DNA from: an uncultured Clostridium sp.
Lineage (GTDB): Bacteria; Bacillota_A; Clostridia; TANB77; CAG-508
Direction: 5' to 3'
DNA: 16,409 nucleotides
Assembly (NCBI GenBank): GCA_946491915.1
Contig: CAMLYR010000028.1
Coordinates: 1-16,409 of the forward strand
Below the pieces are notes generated by a model that did not search any database, had not been told where the DNA came from, and saw only the letters and a program-made list of their open reading frames with translations. This document shows, piece after piece, positions 1 to 7,492 of the stretch. Positions within the stretch are counted from its first letter, which is position 1. Each line of letters opens with the position of its first letter. A program made the translations under genes and the position numbers.

Positions 1-234
1 ATTTAGTTTTCAATGTTCTTTTTCATTATTTTTTCATGTAACTTTTTACAATATCTTTATTTTTTATCTAGGCAGTTTTCATAGCTTTTTTATGACATTT
101 TTTGCCCTTTTCTTTTAAATTCTATCATAATTTATTTTTTTTGTATATATTTTTTTAAAAGTTTCTTTTCCATTTTTTAAAGTTTTGTTACTATTCAGCC
201 ATATGTGCAGAATTGGGTGAACAGTAAGAAAAGC

Positions 235-300
235 GTGCGTTAACGAAATCAAAGATTTCGACGCACACATGTGAAGACTGCTTCGCAGTACTTCACGAAT
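235..300 (+). repeat. Dispersed double-hairpin repeat, copy 1
   Basis: Two hairpins stand in tandem. The first pairs GTGCGT..CGAAATC (235-240, 244-250) with GATTTCG ACGCAC (254-266) around an AAA loop. The second pairs GTGAAGACTGC (271-281) with GCAGTACTTCAC (285-296) around TTC. Bases 244-300 match the reverse complement of 15190-15246 at 51 of 57 positions. Several differences keep the pairing. It is non-coding and its function is unknown. Confidence 0.75.
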
Positions 301-315
301 ATAAGAAGCTTAACC

Positions 316-380
316 TTGTTGTATACGGAAAAATCCATATAGGGTCAAGAAAAAAGTCGATTTTTCCTATACAATAACAA
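316..380 (+). repeat. Imperfect inverted repeat (TTGTATACGGAAAAATC type)
   Basis: The left arm at 316-335 (TTGTTGTATACGGAAAAATC) is nearly the reverse complement of the right arm at 359-380, apart from small indels. The arm sequence resembles the hairpin at 4915-4952 and the TTGTATACGGAAA at about 4760. This suggests a repeat family, perhaps a small non-autonomous mobile element, with copies on both sides of the marR-ABC operon. No transposase is present. Confidence 0.55.
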
Positions 381-406
381 AAACCACGCATTAATACGTG
401 GTTTTT
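379..406 (-). terminator. Intrinsic terminator of the ABC transporter operon
   Basis: The arms AAAAACCACG (379-388) and CGTGGTTTTT (397-406) pair perfectly around an 8-base loop. On the minus strand the stem ends in a T-run, as expected for a rho-independent terminator. It lies about 105 bases past the stop codon of the last ABC gene. The symmetric A/T flanks would let it work in both directions. Confidence 0.8.
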
Positions 407-446
407 ATTATATTTAATAATTTTACAATATTCAATTTGCCCTAAA

Positions 447-511
447 ATGTCGCAAACAGAAACGATCCCAAAAGGACAAATGTCCCAAACAGAAACGTCC
501 CCAAAAGGACA
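447..511. repeat. Two-copy tandem repeat, 33-base period
   Basis: Units 447-478 and 480-511 differ at three positions. The second unit carries inverted ends TGTCC/GGACA and an inner GTCC..GGAC pair. On the minus strand it contains TTTTGGGGACG, which also occurs in the palindrome at 11310-11349. This resembles the GGGGACG-type intergenic palindromes common in Clostridia genomes; membership in that group is an inference. Confidence 0.65.
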
Positions 512-2374
512 TTAATCAATTTCGATTGCACCAGTATATAATCCATAATAGGTTCCTTTTTGTGCAATTAATTCTTTATGATTTCCTCTTTCGATAATTC
601 TTCCATGGTCTAATACCATGATTAAATCAGAGTTTTTGATTGTTGAAAGTCTATGAGCAATAACAAATACCGTTCTTCCTTTCATTAATTTATCCATTCC
701 TTCTTGAACAATTTTTTCTGTTCTGGTATCAATACTTGATGTTGCCTCATCTAGGATTAATACTGGTGGATTATTTAGTGCTGCTCTTGCAATAGATAAT
801 AATTGTCTTTGACCTTGTGATAATCCTTCTCCATTACCCGTTATCATGGTATCATATCCATGTGGTAAATGTTTAATGAATTTATCTGCATTTGATAGTT
901 TTGCTGCTGCCTCAACTTCTTCATCTGTTGCATCTAGTTTTCCATAACGAATGTTATCTCTGATAGTTCCTGTAAATAAACTTGTATCTTGAAGAACCAT
1001 TCCTAAAGATCTTCTTAGGTCATCTTTCTTAATTTTTTGAATATTAATTCTGTCATAACGTATCTTTCCATCTTGAATATCGTAAAATCTGTTGATCAAG
1101 TTTGTAATCGTTGTTTTTCCTGCTCCTGTTGCTCCCACAAATGATACTTTTTGACCTTCTTTTGCTGTTAATGTAATATCATGTAAAATTCGTTTCTTTG
1201 GTTCATATCCAAATTGTACATTTTCAAATTCTACTTGACCACGAAGTCTTGTGTAAGTAATTCTTCCATCTTTATGAGGATGTTTCCATGCCCACATTCC
1301 TGTTCTTTCTTCAGATTCCACAATTTTTCCATTTTCCATTTTAGCATTTACTAATGTTACATATCCTTCGTCAACCTCTTCTTCTTGGTCAATTAAATCA
1401 AAGATTCTTTCAGCACCAGCTAATGCCATAATGATAGAATTCATTTGTTGAGAAACTTGACCTAATGGATTTGTAAAGGCTTTTACATATTGTAAAAATG
1501 CTGCTATACTACCAATTGTTAAAATTCCATTAACAGATAAAATACCACCAATAACAGCAACTAATACATATCCTAGGTTTCCTATATTCATGATACAAGG
1601 CATTAAAATATTGGCATACATATTGGCTTTTGTCATACTGTCACATAATTGTTCATTTAAGTCATCAAATTTTGCTTTTGAATCTTCTTCATAATTAAAT
1701 ACTTTGACAACTTTTTGTCCTTCCATCATTTCTTCAATATATCCATTAACTTTTCCGATATCTTCTTGTTGTTTAACGAAAAATCTTGAACTGTTTCCTC
1801 CTAGATATCTTGATACAAATATCATTAAAATTACCATTGCTAATACAACAAGTGTTAAATAAAGATTGGTTGCAAGCATTGCAAATAATACTGCTACCAT
1901 AGAAACACAAGCTGAAAATACTTGTGGAATACTTTGACTTAACATTTGTCTTAAAGTATCTACATCGTTTGTATATGTACTCATAATGTCTCCATGTGTT
2001 CTGCTATCAAAATATCTGATTGGTAATTTTTGCATATGATTAAACATTTGTGTACGAATTTTGTTTAGCACACCTTGTGATATATTCACCATTAATCGGT
2101 TATATGTGAATGTACAAACCACACCTACTAAATAGATAACTGCCATCATCATAATCACATTTAATAATCTTGAATAATCTGGAGACTGACTTCCTAAAAG
2201 TGGTGTGATGAAATCATCAATTAAGTATTTGATAAATTGTGTGCCAAGTACACCTACTAAAGCACTAATAATGATACTCACTAAAACGACTACTAGTTGT
2301 AATTTATAATTTTCAGTTACATATTTTAATAATCTTTTAATTGTCTTTCTTTTCTTGCCCTTCACTTTCTCCAT
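512..2374 (-). CDS. ABC exporter half-transporter, catalytically competent subunit of a heterodimer
   Basis: 620-residue type IV ABC exporter half: a six-helix membrane domain (about 1-330), an unusual linker of about 45 residues, then a nucleotide-binding domain (about 375-615). Walker A GATGAGKTT is near residue 413, the Q-loop reads VLQDTSLF, Walker B ends ILILDEATS with the catalytic glutamate, and the H-loop is IAHRLSTI. The signature is LSQGQ instead of LSGGQ. This matches the TM288-like half of heterodimeric exporters such as TM287/288, whose other half supplies the good signature motif. Its start overlaps the end of the upstream ABC gene by 38 bases, so translation is probably coupled; the ribosome site AAAGGAGGAG precedes the ATG. 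Likely role: export of drugs, lipids or peptides. The substrate cannot be told from sequence. A linked marR-type regulator suggests inducible expression. Confidence 0.92.
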   Translation of the reverse strand: MEKVKGKKRKTIKRLLKYVTENYKLQLVVVLVSIIISALVGVLGTQFIKYLIDDFITPLLGSQSPDYSRLLNVIMMMAVIYLVGVVCTFTYNRLMVNISQGVLNKIRTQMFNHMQKLPIRYFDSRTHGDIMSTYTNDVDTLRQMLSQSIPQVFSACVSMVAVLFAMLATNLYLTLVVLAMVILMIFVSRYLGGNSSRFFVKQQEDIGKVNGYIEEMMEGQKVVKVFNYEEDSKAKFDDLNEQLCDSMTKANMYANILMPCIMNIGNLGYVLVAVIGGILSVNGILTIGSIAAFLQYVKAFTNPLGQVSQQMNSIIMALAGAERIFDLIDQEEEVDEGYVTLVNAKMENGKIVESEERTGMWAWKHPHKDGRITYTRLRGQVEFENVQFGYEPKKRILHDITLTAKEGQKVSFVGATGAGKTTITNLINRFYDIQDGKIRYDRINIQKIKKDDLRRSLGMVLQDTSLFTGTIRDNIRYGKLDATDEEVEAAAKLSNADKFIKHLPHGYDTMITGNGEGLSQGQRQLLSIARAALNNPPVLILDEATSSIDTRTEKIVQEGMDKLMKGRTVFVIAHRLSTIKNSDLIMVLDHGRIIERGNHKELIAQKGTYYGLYTGAIEID

Positions 2375-4106
2375 CTTCGTCTCCTCCTTTCATCTGTGAT
2401 TCATATACTTCTCTATAAATTGCATTTGTTTTTAATAATTCTTCAGATGTTCCAATTCCATCTATCTTTCCTTCATTTAAAACAATGATTTTATCTGCAT
2501 CTTCTACTGAAGAAACCCTTTGTGCAATAATGATTTTGGTTGTATTTGGAATTTCTTCTCTAAATGCTTTTCTAATCAATGCATCTGTTTTGGTATCAAC
2601 GGCACTTGTTGAATCATCTAGAATTAATATTTTTGGTTTCTTTAACATTGCTCTTGCAATACAAATTCTCTGTTTTTGTCCTCCTGAAACATTGGTACCA
2701 CCTTGATCTAGTACAGTTTCATATTTGCTTGGGAATTCTTTAATAAATCCATCTGCTTGTGCTAATTTACATACTTCTTCCAATTCTTCTTGATCAGCTT
2801 CTTTATCTCCCCATCTTAAGTTTTCTGCAATCGTTCCAGAGAATAAGACATTCTTTTGTAATACCATCGCTACTGCATCTCTTAAAGCGTGAATTTCATA
2901 ATCTTTGACATCAACGCCTCCTACTTTGATACTTCCTTTTGTGACATCATATAGTCTTGGAATTAGTTGTACAAGTGTTGATTTTGAACTTCCGGTTCCA
3001 CCGATAATTCCTATGGTTTCCCCTGCTTTAATATCTAAATTAATATTTTCCAGTGCAAATTTATCATCTTTTTCCTCATCACTGTATTGGAAACTGACAT
3101 TTTCAAATTTAATAGATCCATCTTTTACTTCTGTTACTGGATTTTCCTTATCCTTTATGGTTGGCTCTTCATCAATCACTTCAATAATTCTTTCTGCTGA
3201 TGATTGTGCCATAATAATCATAACAAATACAAATGATAACATCATTAAGCTTGCAAGGATTTGCCATGCATATGTAATGATACTTGATAATTGTCCTGTT
3301 TGCATTTCTCCACCAACAATTAATTGTGTACCAATCCATGAAATTAATAAAATACATGTATAAATGGTAAGTTGCATAACTGGTCCGTTAAAAGCAACAA
3401 TTTTTTCTGCTTTTTTGAAGTTTTCATACACTTCATCATTAACTTCTTTAAATTTCTTTTCTTCGAAAGATTCTCTAACATATGCTTTTACCACTCTAAT
3501 AGCAGATACATTTTCTTGAACCACTCTGTTCAATTTATCATATTTTTTAAATACTCTTTCAAAGTTAGGATGTGCTTTTATTGCTATATAGAATAAAATA
3601 ACTCCTAAAACTGGTATGGCTACAAAAAAGACAGCTGATAATTTCAAACTAATAGACATAACCATTAATAAAGCAAATATCATCATAATTGGTCCTCTAA
3701 CCAAAATTCTAATAATCATTTGGAAAGCCATTTGCACATTGGTAACATCTGTTGTCATACGTGTCACTAAACTTGATGTTGAAAATTTATCTATGTTTTC
3801 AAAAGAATAGTCTTGCACTTTATGAAACATAGCTTTTCTCAAGTTTTTCGCATACCCTGCTGAGGCTTTTGCTGCAAATCTTCCAGATAACATTCCAAAA
3901 GTTAAAGATAATATGGCTGAAACAATTAATAAAACGCCCATTTCTAGAATATAGCGTACATCTCCATTTTGGATTCCCACATCTATAATTCTAGCCATTA
4001 ATAAAGGAATAACAACCTCCATAACCACTTCTAAAACAACAAATATAGGTGTTAATATGGTATCTTTTTTGTATTCTTTAATATAACTTGCTAATTTCTT
4101 TAACAT
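2337..4106 (-). CDS. ABC exporter half-transporter, degenerate-site subunit of a heterodimer
   Basis: 589-residue partner of the downstream ABC gene. The membrane domain covers about residues 1-320 and the nucleotide-binding domain about 325-575. Walker A is GGTGSSKST (near 367) and the signature is the canonical VSGGQ (near 472). Walker B reads LILDDSTSAVD, with aspartate in place of the catalytic glutamate, and the H-loop has glutamine (IIAQRVSS) in place of histidine. These two changes are the hallmark of the TM287-like half: its own Walker A/B site binds but hardly hydrolyses ATP, while its signature motif serves the partner's active site. A ribosome site AAAGGAGAG lies 5 bases before the ATG. 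It is the second gene of the marR-ABC-ABC operon. The C-terminus is a charged tail whose codons overlap the next gene. Confidence 0.92.
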   Translation of the reverse strand: MLKKLASYIKEYKKDTILTPIFVVLEVVMEVVIPLLMARIIDVGIQNGDVRYILEMGVLLIVSAILSLTFGMLSGRFAAKASAGYAKNLRKAMFHKVQDYSFENIDKFSTSSLVTRMTTDVTNVQMAFQMIIRILVRGPIMMIFALLMVMSISLKLSAVFFVAIPVLGVILFYIAIKAHPNFERVFKKYDKLNRVVQENVSAIRVVKAYVRESFEEKKFKEVNDEVYENFKKAEKIVAFNGPVMQLTIYTCILLISWIGTQLIVGGEMQTGQLSSIITYAWQILASLMMLSFVFVMIIMAQSSAERIIEVIDEEPTIKDKENPVTEVKDGSIKFENVSFQYSDEEKDDKFALENINLDIKAGETIGIIGGTGSSKSTLVQLIPRLYDVTKGSIKVGGVDVKDYEIHALRDAVAMVLQKNVLFSGTIAENLRWGDKEADQEELEEVCKLAQADGFIKEFPSKYETVLDQGGTNVSGGQKQRICIARAMLKKPKILILDDSTSAVDTKTDALIRKAFREEIPNTTKIIIAQRVSSVEDADKIIVLNEGKIDGIGTSEELLKTNAIYREVYESQMKGGDEDGESEGQEKKDN

Positions 4107-4159
4107 ATTTTCTCTCCTTTCTTATTATTTTTTATTTGATTTTATCAATGCATGCTTTT

Positions 4160-4181
4160 CTTATTGTATATGTACAATAAG
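4160..4181. promoter_or_regulatory. Palindrome in the marR-ABC intergenic region, candidate operator
   Basis: CTTATTGTA and TACAATAAG form perfect 9-base arms around TATG. The site lies between the marR stop codon and the ABC start codon, about 55 bases before that ATG. It could be a second MarR binding site or a weak RNA hairpin; no T-run follows it, so it does not look like a terminator. Confidence 0.45.
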
Positions 4182-4196
4182 AAATTTTTGATTTCA

Positions 4197-4643
4197 TTAA
4201 TGCATGACTCTCTTACAATTTTCTAAATTACTTGATGCTTTTTTTAATAATTCTAAAAATTGCTTTTGTTCTTCTTTGGTCATTTCACTTACAATATTTT
4301 TTTCTTCTATGTTTATTTGCCTTTTTACAACGGCTTTTATTTCTAATGCTTTTGGAGTTAATACGATACTTTTCAATCGACAGTCACCTTCCTTAGCTTT
4401 TCTTTCAATTAATCCATTTGTTTCTAATAACTGAATAATTCCAGCAACTGTTGCTTTTCTCATATCAAATTCTTCTTCAATATCTTTCGCAAATACTTCT
4501 CCCTTTTTAGATTTTTTATAAATATATCCTATGACCATAGATTGTACACCTGTAACATTATACTTGCTTAATGTTTCATCCATATTTCTTTTTAATTGTC
4601 TCGATACAATTTGAATGTATTTTCCAATTTCATGTTTTTCCAT
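4197..4643 (-). CDS. MarR-family transcriptional regulator
   Basis: 148-residue winged-helix regulator. Residues 1-25 form the dimerisation helix (MEKHEIGKYIQ...). The helix-turn-helix lies around 45-80 (KDIEEEFDMRKATVAGIIQL), followed by the wing (ERKAKEGDCRLKSIVLT) and a C-terminal dimer helix ending KKASSNLENCKRVMH. The reading frame is open for 20 codons further upstream, but that stretch contains the gene's own -35 and -10 boxes, so I chose the ATG at 4643, which follows AGAGGTG. It heads the operon with the two ABC exporter genes and most likely represses it until a ligand binds. Ligand unknown. MarR regulators beside heterodimeric exporters are common in Firmicutes. Confidence 0.9.
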   Translation of the reverse strand: MEKHEIGKYIQIVSRQLKRNMDETLSKYNVTGVQSMVIGYIYKKSKKGEVFAKDIEEEFDMRKATVAGIIQLLETNGLIERKAKEGDCRLKSIVLTPKALEIKAVVKRQINIEEKNIVSEMTKEEQKQFLELLKKASSNLENCKRVMH

Positions 4644-4656
4644 ATCCACACCTCTT

Positions 4657-4672
4657 TTAGTTCGTGACCTAA
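4657..4672. promoter_or_regulatory. Candidate MarR operator at the marR transcription start
   Basis: The sequence TTAGTTCGTGACCTAA is an imperfect palindrome (TTAG-N8-CTAA with one further mismatch). It sits directly downstream of the -10 box and covers the predicted transcription start. MarR-family operators are typically palindromes of this length overlapping their own promoter. Confidence 0.5.
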
Positions 4673-4674
4673 CT

Positions 4675-4703
4675 ATTTTAATACCATATTTTTTATTTGT
4701 CAA
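4675..4703 (-). promoter_or_regulatory. Sigma-A promoter of the marR-ABC operon
   Basis: On the minus strand TTGACA (4703-4698) and TAAAAT (4680-4675) are separated by 17 bases. The -35 is perfect and the -10 has one mismatch. It lies 31 bases upstream of the chosen marR start. Confidence 0.8.
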
Positions 4704-4759
4704 GTTTTTTGCAAAAACAATATTTCCATTTTTTTATCACTTTTAACTATCATATTTTT

Positions 4760-4952
4760 ATTGTATACGGAAATACTAATAGTTAATAGAAATTTGAATT
4801 CTAGAACAATAGCAGGCTTTCTTAAACATTTTTCTGTTCATAACATTTCAAAGCCCGCGTCATTGTTCAGCACCAAATTTTACGCTAGTAAAATTTGTGT
4901 GCAATTGTGTTTTTTTGTTGAATAGGAAAAATCAATTTTTCCTATTCAACAA
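4760..4952 (+). repeat. Non-coding block of three consecutive hairpins upstream of the sortase
   Basis: There is no gene between the marR promoter and the sortase. Hairpin 1 pairs 4804-4820 with 4850-4868 (GAACAAT..GGCTTT with AAAGCC..ATTGTTC). Hairpin 2 pairs CAAATTTTAC (4874-4883) with GTAAAATTTG (4888-4897), extended by GCAC/GTGC. Hairpin 3 has perfect 18-base arms, 4915-4932 and 4935-4952, with a 2-base loop, and ends a few bases before the sortase ribosome site. The block begins with TTGTATACGGAAA and ends with TTTTTCCTATTCAACAA, like the inverted repeat at 316-380. It could be a miniature mobile element or a structured leader. Confidence 0.6.
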
Positions 4953-4969
4953 GAAATGAAAGGAATGGC

Positions 4970-5668
4970 ATGTATATGAATCAAATTATTAATATTGACT
5001 TAAATAAACATATTGAACAATCAGAAAATTCTTCTAATAAATATACAAACCCCTCAAAAAAACATTCTTATAAAAAAATATTTAATATTCAATTTTTTCT
5101 CTCTATTATCGCTATCATTATAATTGTTTCTGTTTTTACCTATTACAAAATTTCTTTAAACCATAAAGAAGATTTTTCTAATTTATTAATTAATAATTAT
5201 AGTATCACCAAATTATATTCTAATCATACCAATGATGGTACAAACGATACAACTAAGCTTGAACCAAATAGTATTATTGGTATTATTGAAATTCCGATAT
5301 TAAATATTTCTTACCCCATTTTTAATGAATTAACTGATGAATTATTAAAAACATCCCCTTGTCGTTTTTTTGGAGATTTTCCTTCTAAAAATTCTAATGA
5401 TTTTAATTTATGCATTGCCGGGCATAATTATGATAATGATAACTTTTTTAGTAAAATTAAAGATTTAAATATAGATGATAAAATATATGTATATGATACT
5501 TCTGATAATCAATATACGTATTCTGTTGTTAAAAATTATGAAGTAAAATCTGATGATTTATCTCCTGTATATCATACGATTACAGATTCTTTTGAATTAA
5601 CGTTAGTTACATGTAATAATTTTAATGGTAATCGAATCATTATAAAAGCAAAAATTGAAGATGTTTAA
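4970..5668 (+). CDS. Sortase (cysteine transpeptidase)
   Basis: 232-residue membrane-anchored sortase. A cytoplasmic Asn/Lys-rich N-terminus (1-38) precedes one transmembrane helix (about 40-60), then the extracytoplasmic beta-barrel starting near GIIEIPILNISYPI. The catalytic histidine is in CIAGHNYDNDNFF, the cysteine in LTLVTCNN, and the arginine in GNRIIIKAKI, only seven residues after the cysteine. All three catalytic residues are present. The short Cys-Arg loop makes the class uncertain (A/D-like rather than typical B). It would join proteins to the cell wall by cleaving LPXTG-type signals; the facing gene encodes one such protein (LPKTG). Start: ATG after AAAGGA. It is the only clear plus-strand gene and seems even richer in A/T than its neighbours, which could mean a separate origin. 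Confidence 0.88.
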   Translation: MYMNQIINIDLNKHIEQSENSSNKYTNPSKKHSYKKIFNIQFFLSIIAIIIIVSVFTYYKISLNHKEDFSNLLINNYSITKLYSNHTNDGTNDTTKLEPNSIIGIIEIPILNISYPIFNELTDELLKTSPCRFFGDFPSKNSNDFNLCIAGHNYDNDNFFSKIKDLNIDDKIYVYDTSDNQYTYSVVKNYEVKSDDLSPVYHTITDSFELTLVTCNNFNGNRIIIKAKIEDV

Positions 5669-5681
5669 TCATCTTCAATTT
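5652..5681. terminator. Shared bidirectional terminator between sortase and LPXTG gene
   Basis: Perfect 12-base arms, AAATTGAAGATG (5652-5663) and CATCTTCAATTT (5670-5681), enclose a 6-base loop that contains the sortase stop codon. The plus strand continues into TATTTTTATT and the minus strand into a run of Ts, so it can stop transcription from both converging genes. Confidence 0.8.
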
Positions 5682-5691
5682 ATTTTTATTA

Positions 5692-6057
5692 CTAATCAAT
5701 ATTTCTATAATCTTTTATTTTCTTATATGCATAAACTGCTGAAATTGCAAATACAACAACCAATAAAACTGTTGGTAAAGAATCTTCTATACCTGTCTTT
5801 GGTAAAGTATTAGATGTATTAGCAGTGTTACTTGTATTTCTTAATGCATTTAAGTTTTGAACATTACCTGAATTTGTATTTCCAGTATTTGTATTCCCTG
5901 TATTTGTGTTTCCTGTGTTGGTATTTCCTGTATTTGAAGTATTAAATATATCCTCAAATCCTTCATCTGTTGCTGCATATACTGGTGTTATTGCAAATAT
6001 AAGCATTGCACACATTAAAATTACTAAAAAACTTTTTAAAATAATTGATTTTTTCAT
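5692..6057 (-). CDS. Small LPXTG-anchored cell-wall surface protein
   Basis: 121 residues in three parts. A signal peptide (about 1-29) ends PVYAA. The mature region has a run of NTGNT pentapeptides (about residues 41-65) and further Asn/Thr/Ser-rich sequence. The cell-wall sorting signal is LPKTG, then a hydrophobic helix (LPTVLLVVVFAISAVYA) and a basic tail (KKIKDYRNID). The whole exported, processed part is only about 60 residues and lacks any folded domain, so it may be a spacer, a scaffold for decoration, or a surface peptide. Its convergent position facing a sortase implies that it is that enzyme's substrate (inference). Ribosome site AAGGAGAGG. Function unknown. Confidence 0.85.
   Translation of the reverse strand: MKKSIILKSFLVILMCAMLIFAITPVYAATDEGFEDIFNTSNTGNTNTGNTNTGNTNTGNTNSGNVQNLNALRNTSNTANTSNTLPKTGIEDSLPTVLLVVVFAISAVYAYKKIKDYRNID
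5873..5938 (-). repeat. 15-base tandem repeat encoding NTGNT units
   Basis: About four copies of a 15-base unit (plus-strand form close to TTTGTATTTCCTGTA) lie inside the LPXTG gene and encode its pentapeptide repeat. Copies differ by a few bases, mostly silent. Such a tract can change length by slippage in multiples of five residues. Confidence 0.7.
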
Positions 6058-6113
6058 ATTACCTCTCCTTACTTTAAATAGTATATTTTTCGATTACTCT
6101 ATAAACAATTATT

Positions 6114-6142
6114 ATTATAGCACGTTTTTTTAATAATTGCAA
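6114..6142 (-). promoter_or_regulatory. Proximal promoter of the LPXTG gene
   Basis: Minus strand TTGCAA (6142-6137), 17 bases, TATAAT (6119-6114). The predicted start is about 50 bases upstream of the gene's ATG. Confidence 0.7.
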
Positions 6143-6186
6143 GTCCACAAACACACTATTGCCTATCTTTTGTTTACATTATCATT

Positions 6187-6215
6187 ATAATATACTTATT
6201 TTATTTTTTCGTCAA
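6187..6215 (-). promoter_or_regulatory. Distal promoter of the LPXTG gene
   Basis: Minus strand TTGACG (6215-6210), 17 bases, TATTAT (6192-6187). It is in tandem with the proximal promoter 73 bases downstream, so the gene may have two start sites. Confidence 0.6.
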
Positions 6216-6288
6216 TACATTTTTCAGATTTTTTTATTACATTTTTGTTACAAAATCCTGAACGTTTATATGCTTTTCTTTTTGCTAA

Positions 6289-6318
6289 TTGTATAAAAGA
6301 AATCCTTTATTATACATT
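6289..6318 (-). terminator. Weak hairpin overlapping the ychF stop codon
   Basis: TGTATAAAAG and CTTTATTATACA pair imperfectly around AATC at the end of ychF. No clean T-run follows on the minus strand, so the terminator role is a guess. Confidence 0.3.
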
Positions 6319-7401
6319 AAATTTGAATAAAACAATATCGCCATCTTGCATAATATAATCTTTTCCTTCTGATCTAACCAATCCTTTTTCCCTTGCAGCA
6401 ACCATGGAACCTTGTTCTACTAAGTCTTTAAAAGAAACAACTTCTGCTTTTATAAAGCCTCTTTCAATGTCTGAATGTATCTTTCCTGCTGCTTGTGGGG
6501 CTTTTGTTCCTTTCTTGATTGTCCATGCTCTTACTTCTGGTTCTCCGGCTGTTAAGAATGACATTAAACCTAGTAAATCATAACTTTTTTTGATAACCTT
6601 ATCTAGTCCTGATTCTTCTAACCCCAACATTTCTAACATTTCTTTTTTATCATTATCATCTAGCCCTGACAATTCTTCTTCAACTTTTACACATAATGGT
6701 ATTACTTCAGCTTTTTCTTTAGCAGCATATTCTTTTACTTTTTTGACCATCGGGTCATTTTCTGCATCACTTAATTGTTCTTCAGATACATTTGCAATAT
6801 ATAATATTGGTTTTGTTGTTAGTAAAAACATATCTTTTACTAAAGCTTGTTCATCTTCATTGAAGTCAATTGCTCTTGCTGATATTCCATTTTCTAAACT
6901 TTCTTTTATTTTTTCTAGCAAATCAATTTCTTCTTGATATTTTTTATCTGCTTTTAAATTTTTCTTTGCTTTCTCTAATCGTTTGTTAACTGTCTCAATA
7001 TCTGCAAAAATTAATTCTAAATTAATGGTTTCAATATCTCTTACTGGATCTATGCTTCCATCAACATGTACAATATTAGAATCTTCAAAACATCTTACCA
7101 CTTCACATATGGCATCTGTTTCACGAATATGTGATAAAAATTTATTTCCTAGTCCTTCTCCTTTACTTGCTCCTTTTACTAATCCTGCTATATCTACAAA
7201 TTCAATAACTGCATGTGTTGTTTTCTGTGGATGATACATATTGGTTAATACATCTAATCTCTCATCTGGAACAGGTACTACTCCAACATTTGGTTCTATT
7301 GTACAAAATGGATAATTTGCACATTCTGCTCCTGCCTTTGTTATACTATTAAATAATGTACTTTTTCCTACATTTGGTAATCCAACAATTCCTAACTTCA
7401 T
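6310..7401 (-). CDS. ychF: YchF/OLA1-family ribosome-associated ATPase
   Basis: 363 residues, the usual length for YchF. G1 is GLPNVGKST near the N-terminus, switch I NYPFCTIEPN, G3 region DIAGLVKGASKGEGLGN. The G4 position reads NVSE rather than NKxD, the change that makes this subfamily prefer ATP. A coiled-coil stretch (about 130-185) is followed by the C-terminal TGS domain (from about AWTIKKGTKAPQAAGKI), ending GDIVLFKF. The protein binds ribosomes and is linked to translation and oxidative stress responses in other bacteria. It has its own promoter, with a hairpin at the mRNA 5' end. The start follows a modest GAGGG site. It lies between the sporulation cluster and the sortase locus with no obvious functional tie to either. 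Confidence 0.96.
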   Translation of the reverse strand: MKLGIVGLPNVGKSTLFNSITKAGAECANYPFCTIEPNVGVVPVPDERLDVLTNMYHPQKTTHAVIEFVDIAGLVKGASKGEGLGNKFLSHIRETDAICEVVRCFEDSNIVHVDGSIDPVRDIETINLELIFADIETVNKRLEKAKKNLKADKKYQEEIDLLEKIKESLENGISARAIDFNEDEQALVKDMFLLTTKPILYIANVSEEQLSDAENDPMVKKVKEYAAKEKAEVIPLCVKVEEELSGLDDNDKKEMLEMLGLEESGLDKVIKKSYDLLGLMSFLTAGEPEVRAWTIKKGTKAPQAAGKIHSDIERGFIKAEVVSFKDLVEQGSMVAAREKGLVRSEGKDYIMQDGDIVLFKFNV

Positions 7402-7429
7402 TTTTTCATTCCCTCTTCTATATTTATTT

Positions 7430-7446
7430 AAGTAGCTAAGCTACTT
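7430..7446 (-). promoter_or_regulatory. Hairpin at the 5' end of the ychF transcript
   Basis: AAGTAGC and GCTACTT pair perfectly around TAA. With a transcription start near 7448 predicted from the promoter, this stem would be the first structure of the mRNA and could protect its 5' end or tune initiation. Confidence 0.5.
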
Positions 7447-7454
7447 ACTAGCGT

Positions 7455-7483
7455 ATTTTATCATACATATTTTACTTCGTCAA
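7455..7483 (-). promoter_or_regulatory. Sigma-A promoter of ychF
   Basis: Minus strand TTGACG (7483-7478), 17 bases, TAAAAT (7460-7455). Each box has one mismatch to consensus. Confidence 0.75.
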
Positions 7484-7492
7484 TTGCAAAAA

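Larger units (their letters stand above)
1..511. other. Gene-free AT-rich region with hairpin repeats and a terminator
   Basis: No open reading frame with a recognisable product or ribosome binding site is present. The first 180 bases are almost pure A/T runs. From about 230 the stretch holds two hairpins of a dispersed repeat (235-296), a long imperfect inverted repeat (316-380), an intrinsic terminator (379-406) and a 33-base-period tandem repeat (447-511) that abuts the stop codon of the ABC transporter gene. It lies downstream of the ABC operon, so it appears to be a repeat-colonised intergenic region. Confidence 0.7.

Noticed and set aside
449..511. CRISPR array
   Set aside because: Only two units with a 33-base period and essentially no spacer, and no cas genes.
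4644..4703. A 20-residue N-terminal extension of the MarR regulator
   Set aside because: This stretch contains a near-perfect -35/-10 pair and the candidate operator, and the internal ATG has the ribosome site.
4804..4902. tRNA gene or a known riboswitch
   Set aside because: The stems do not form a cloverleaf with a CCA-type acceptor, and I recognise no riboswitch core; treated as a structured repeat.
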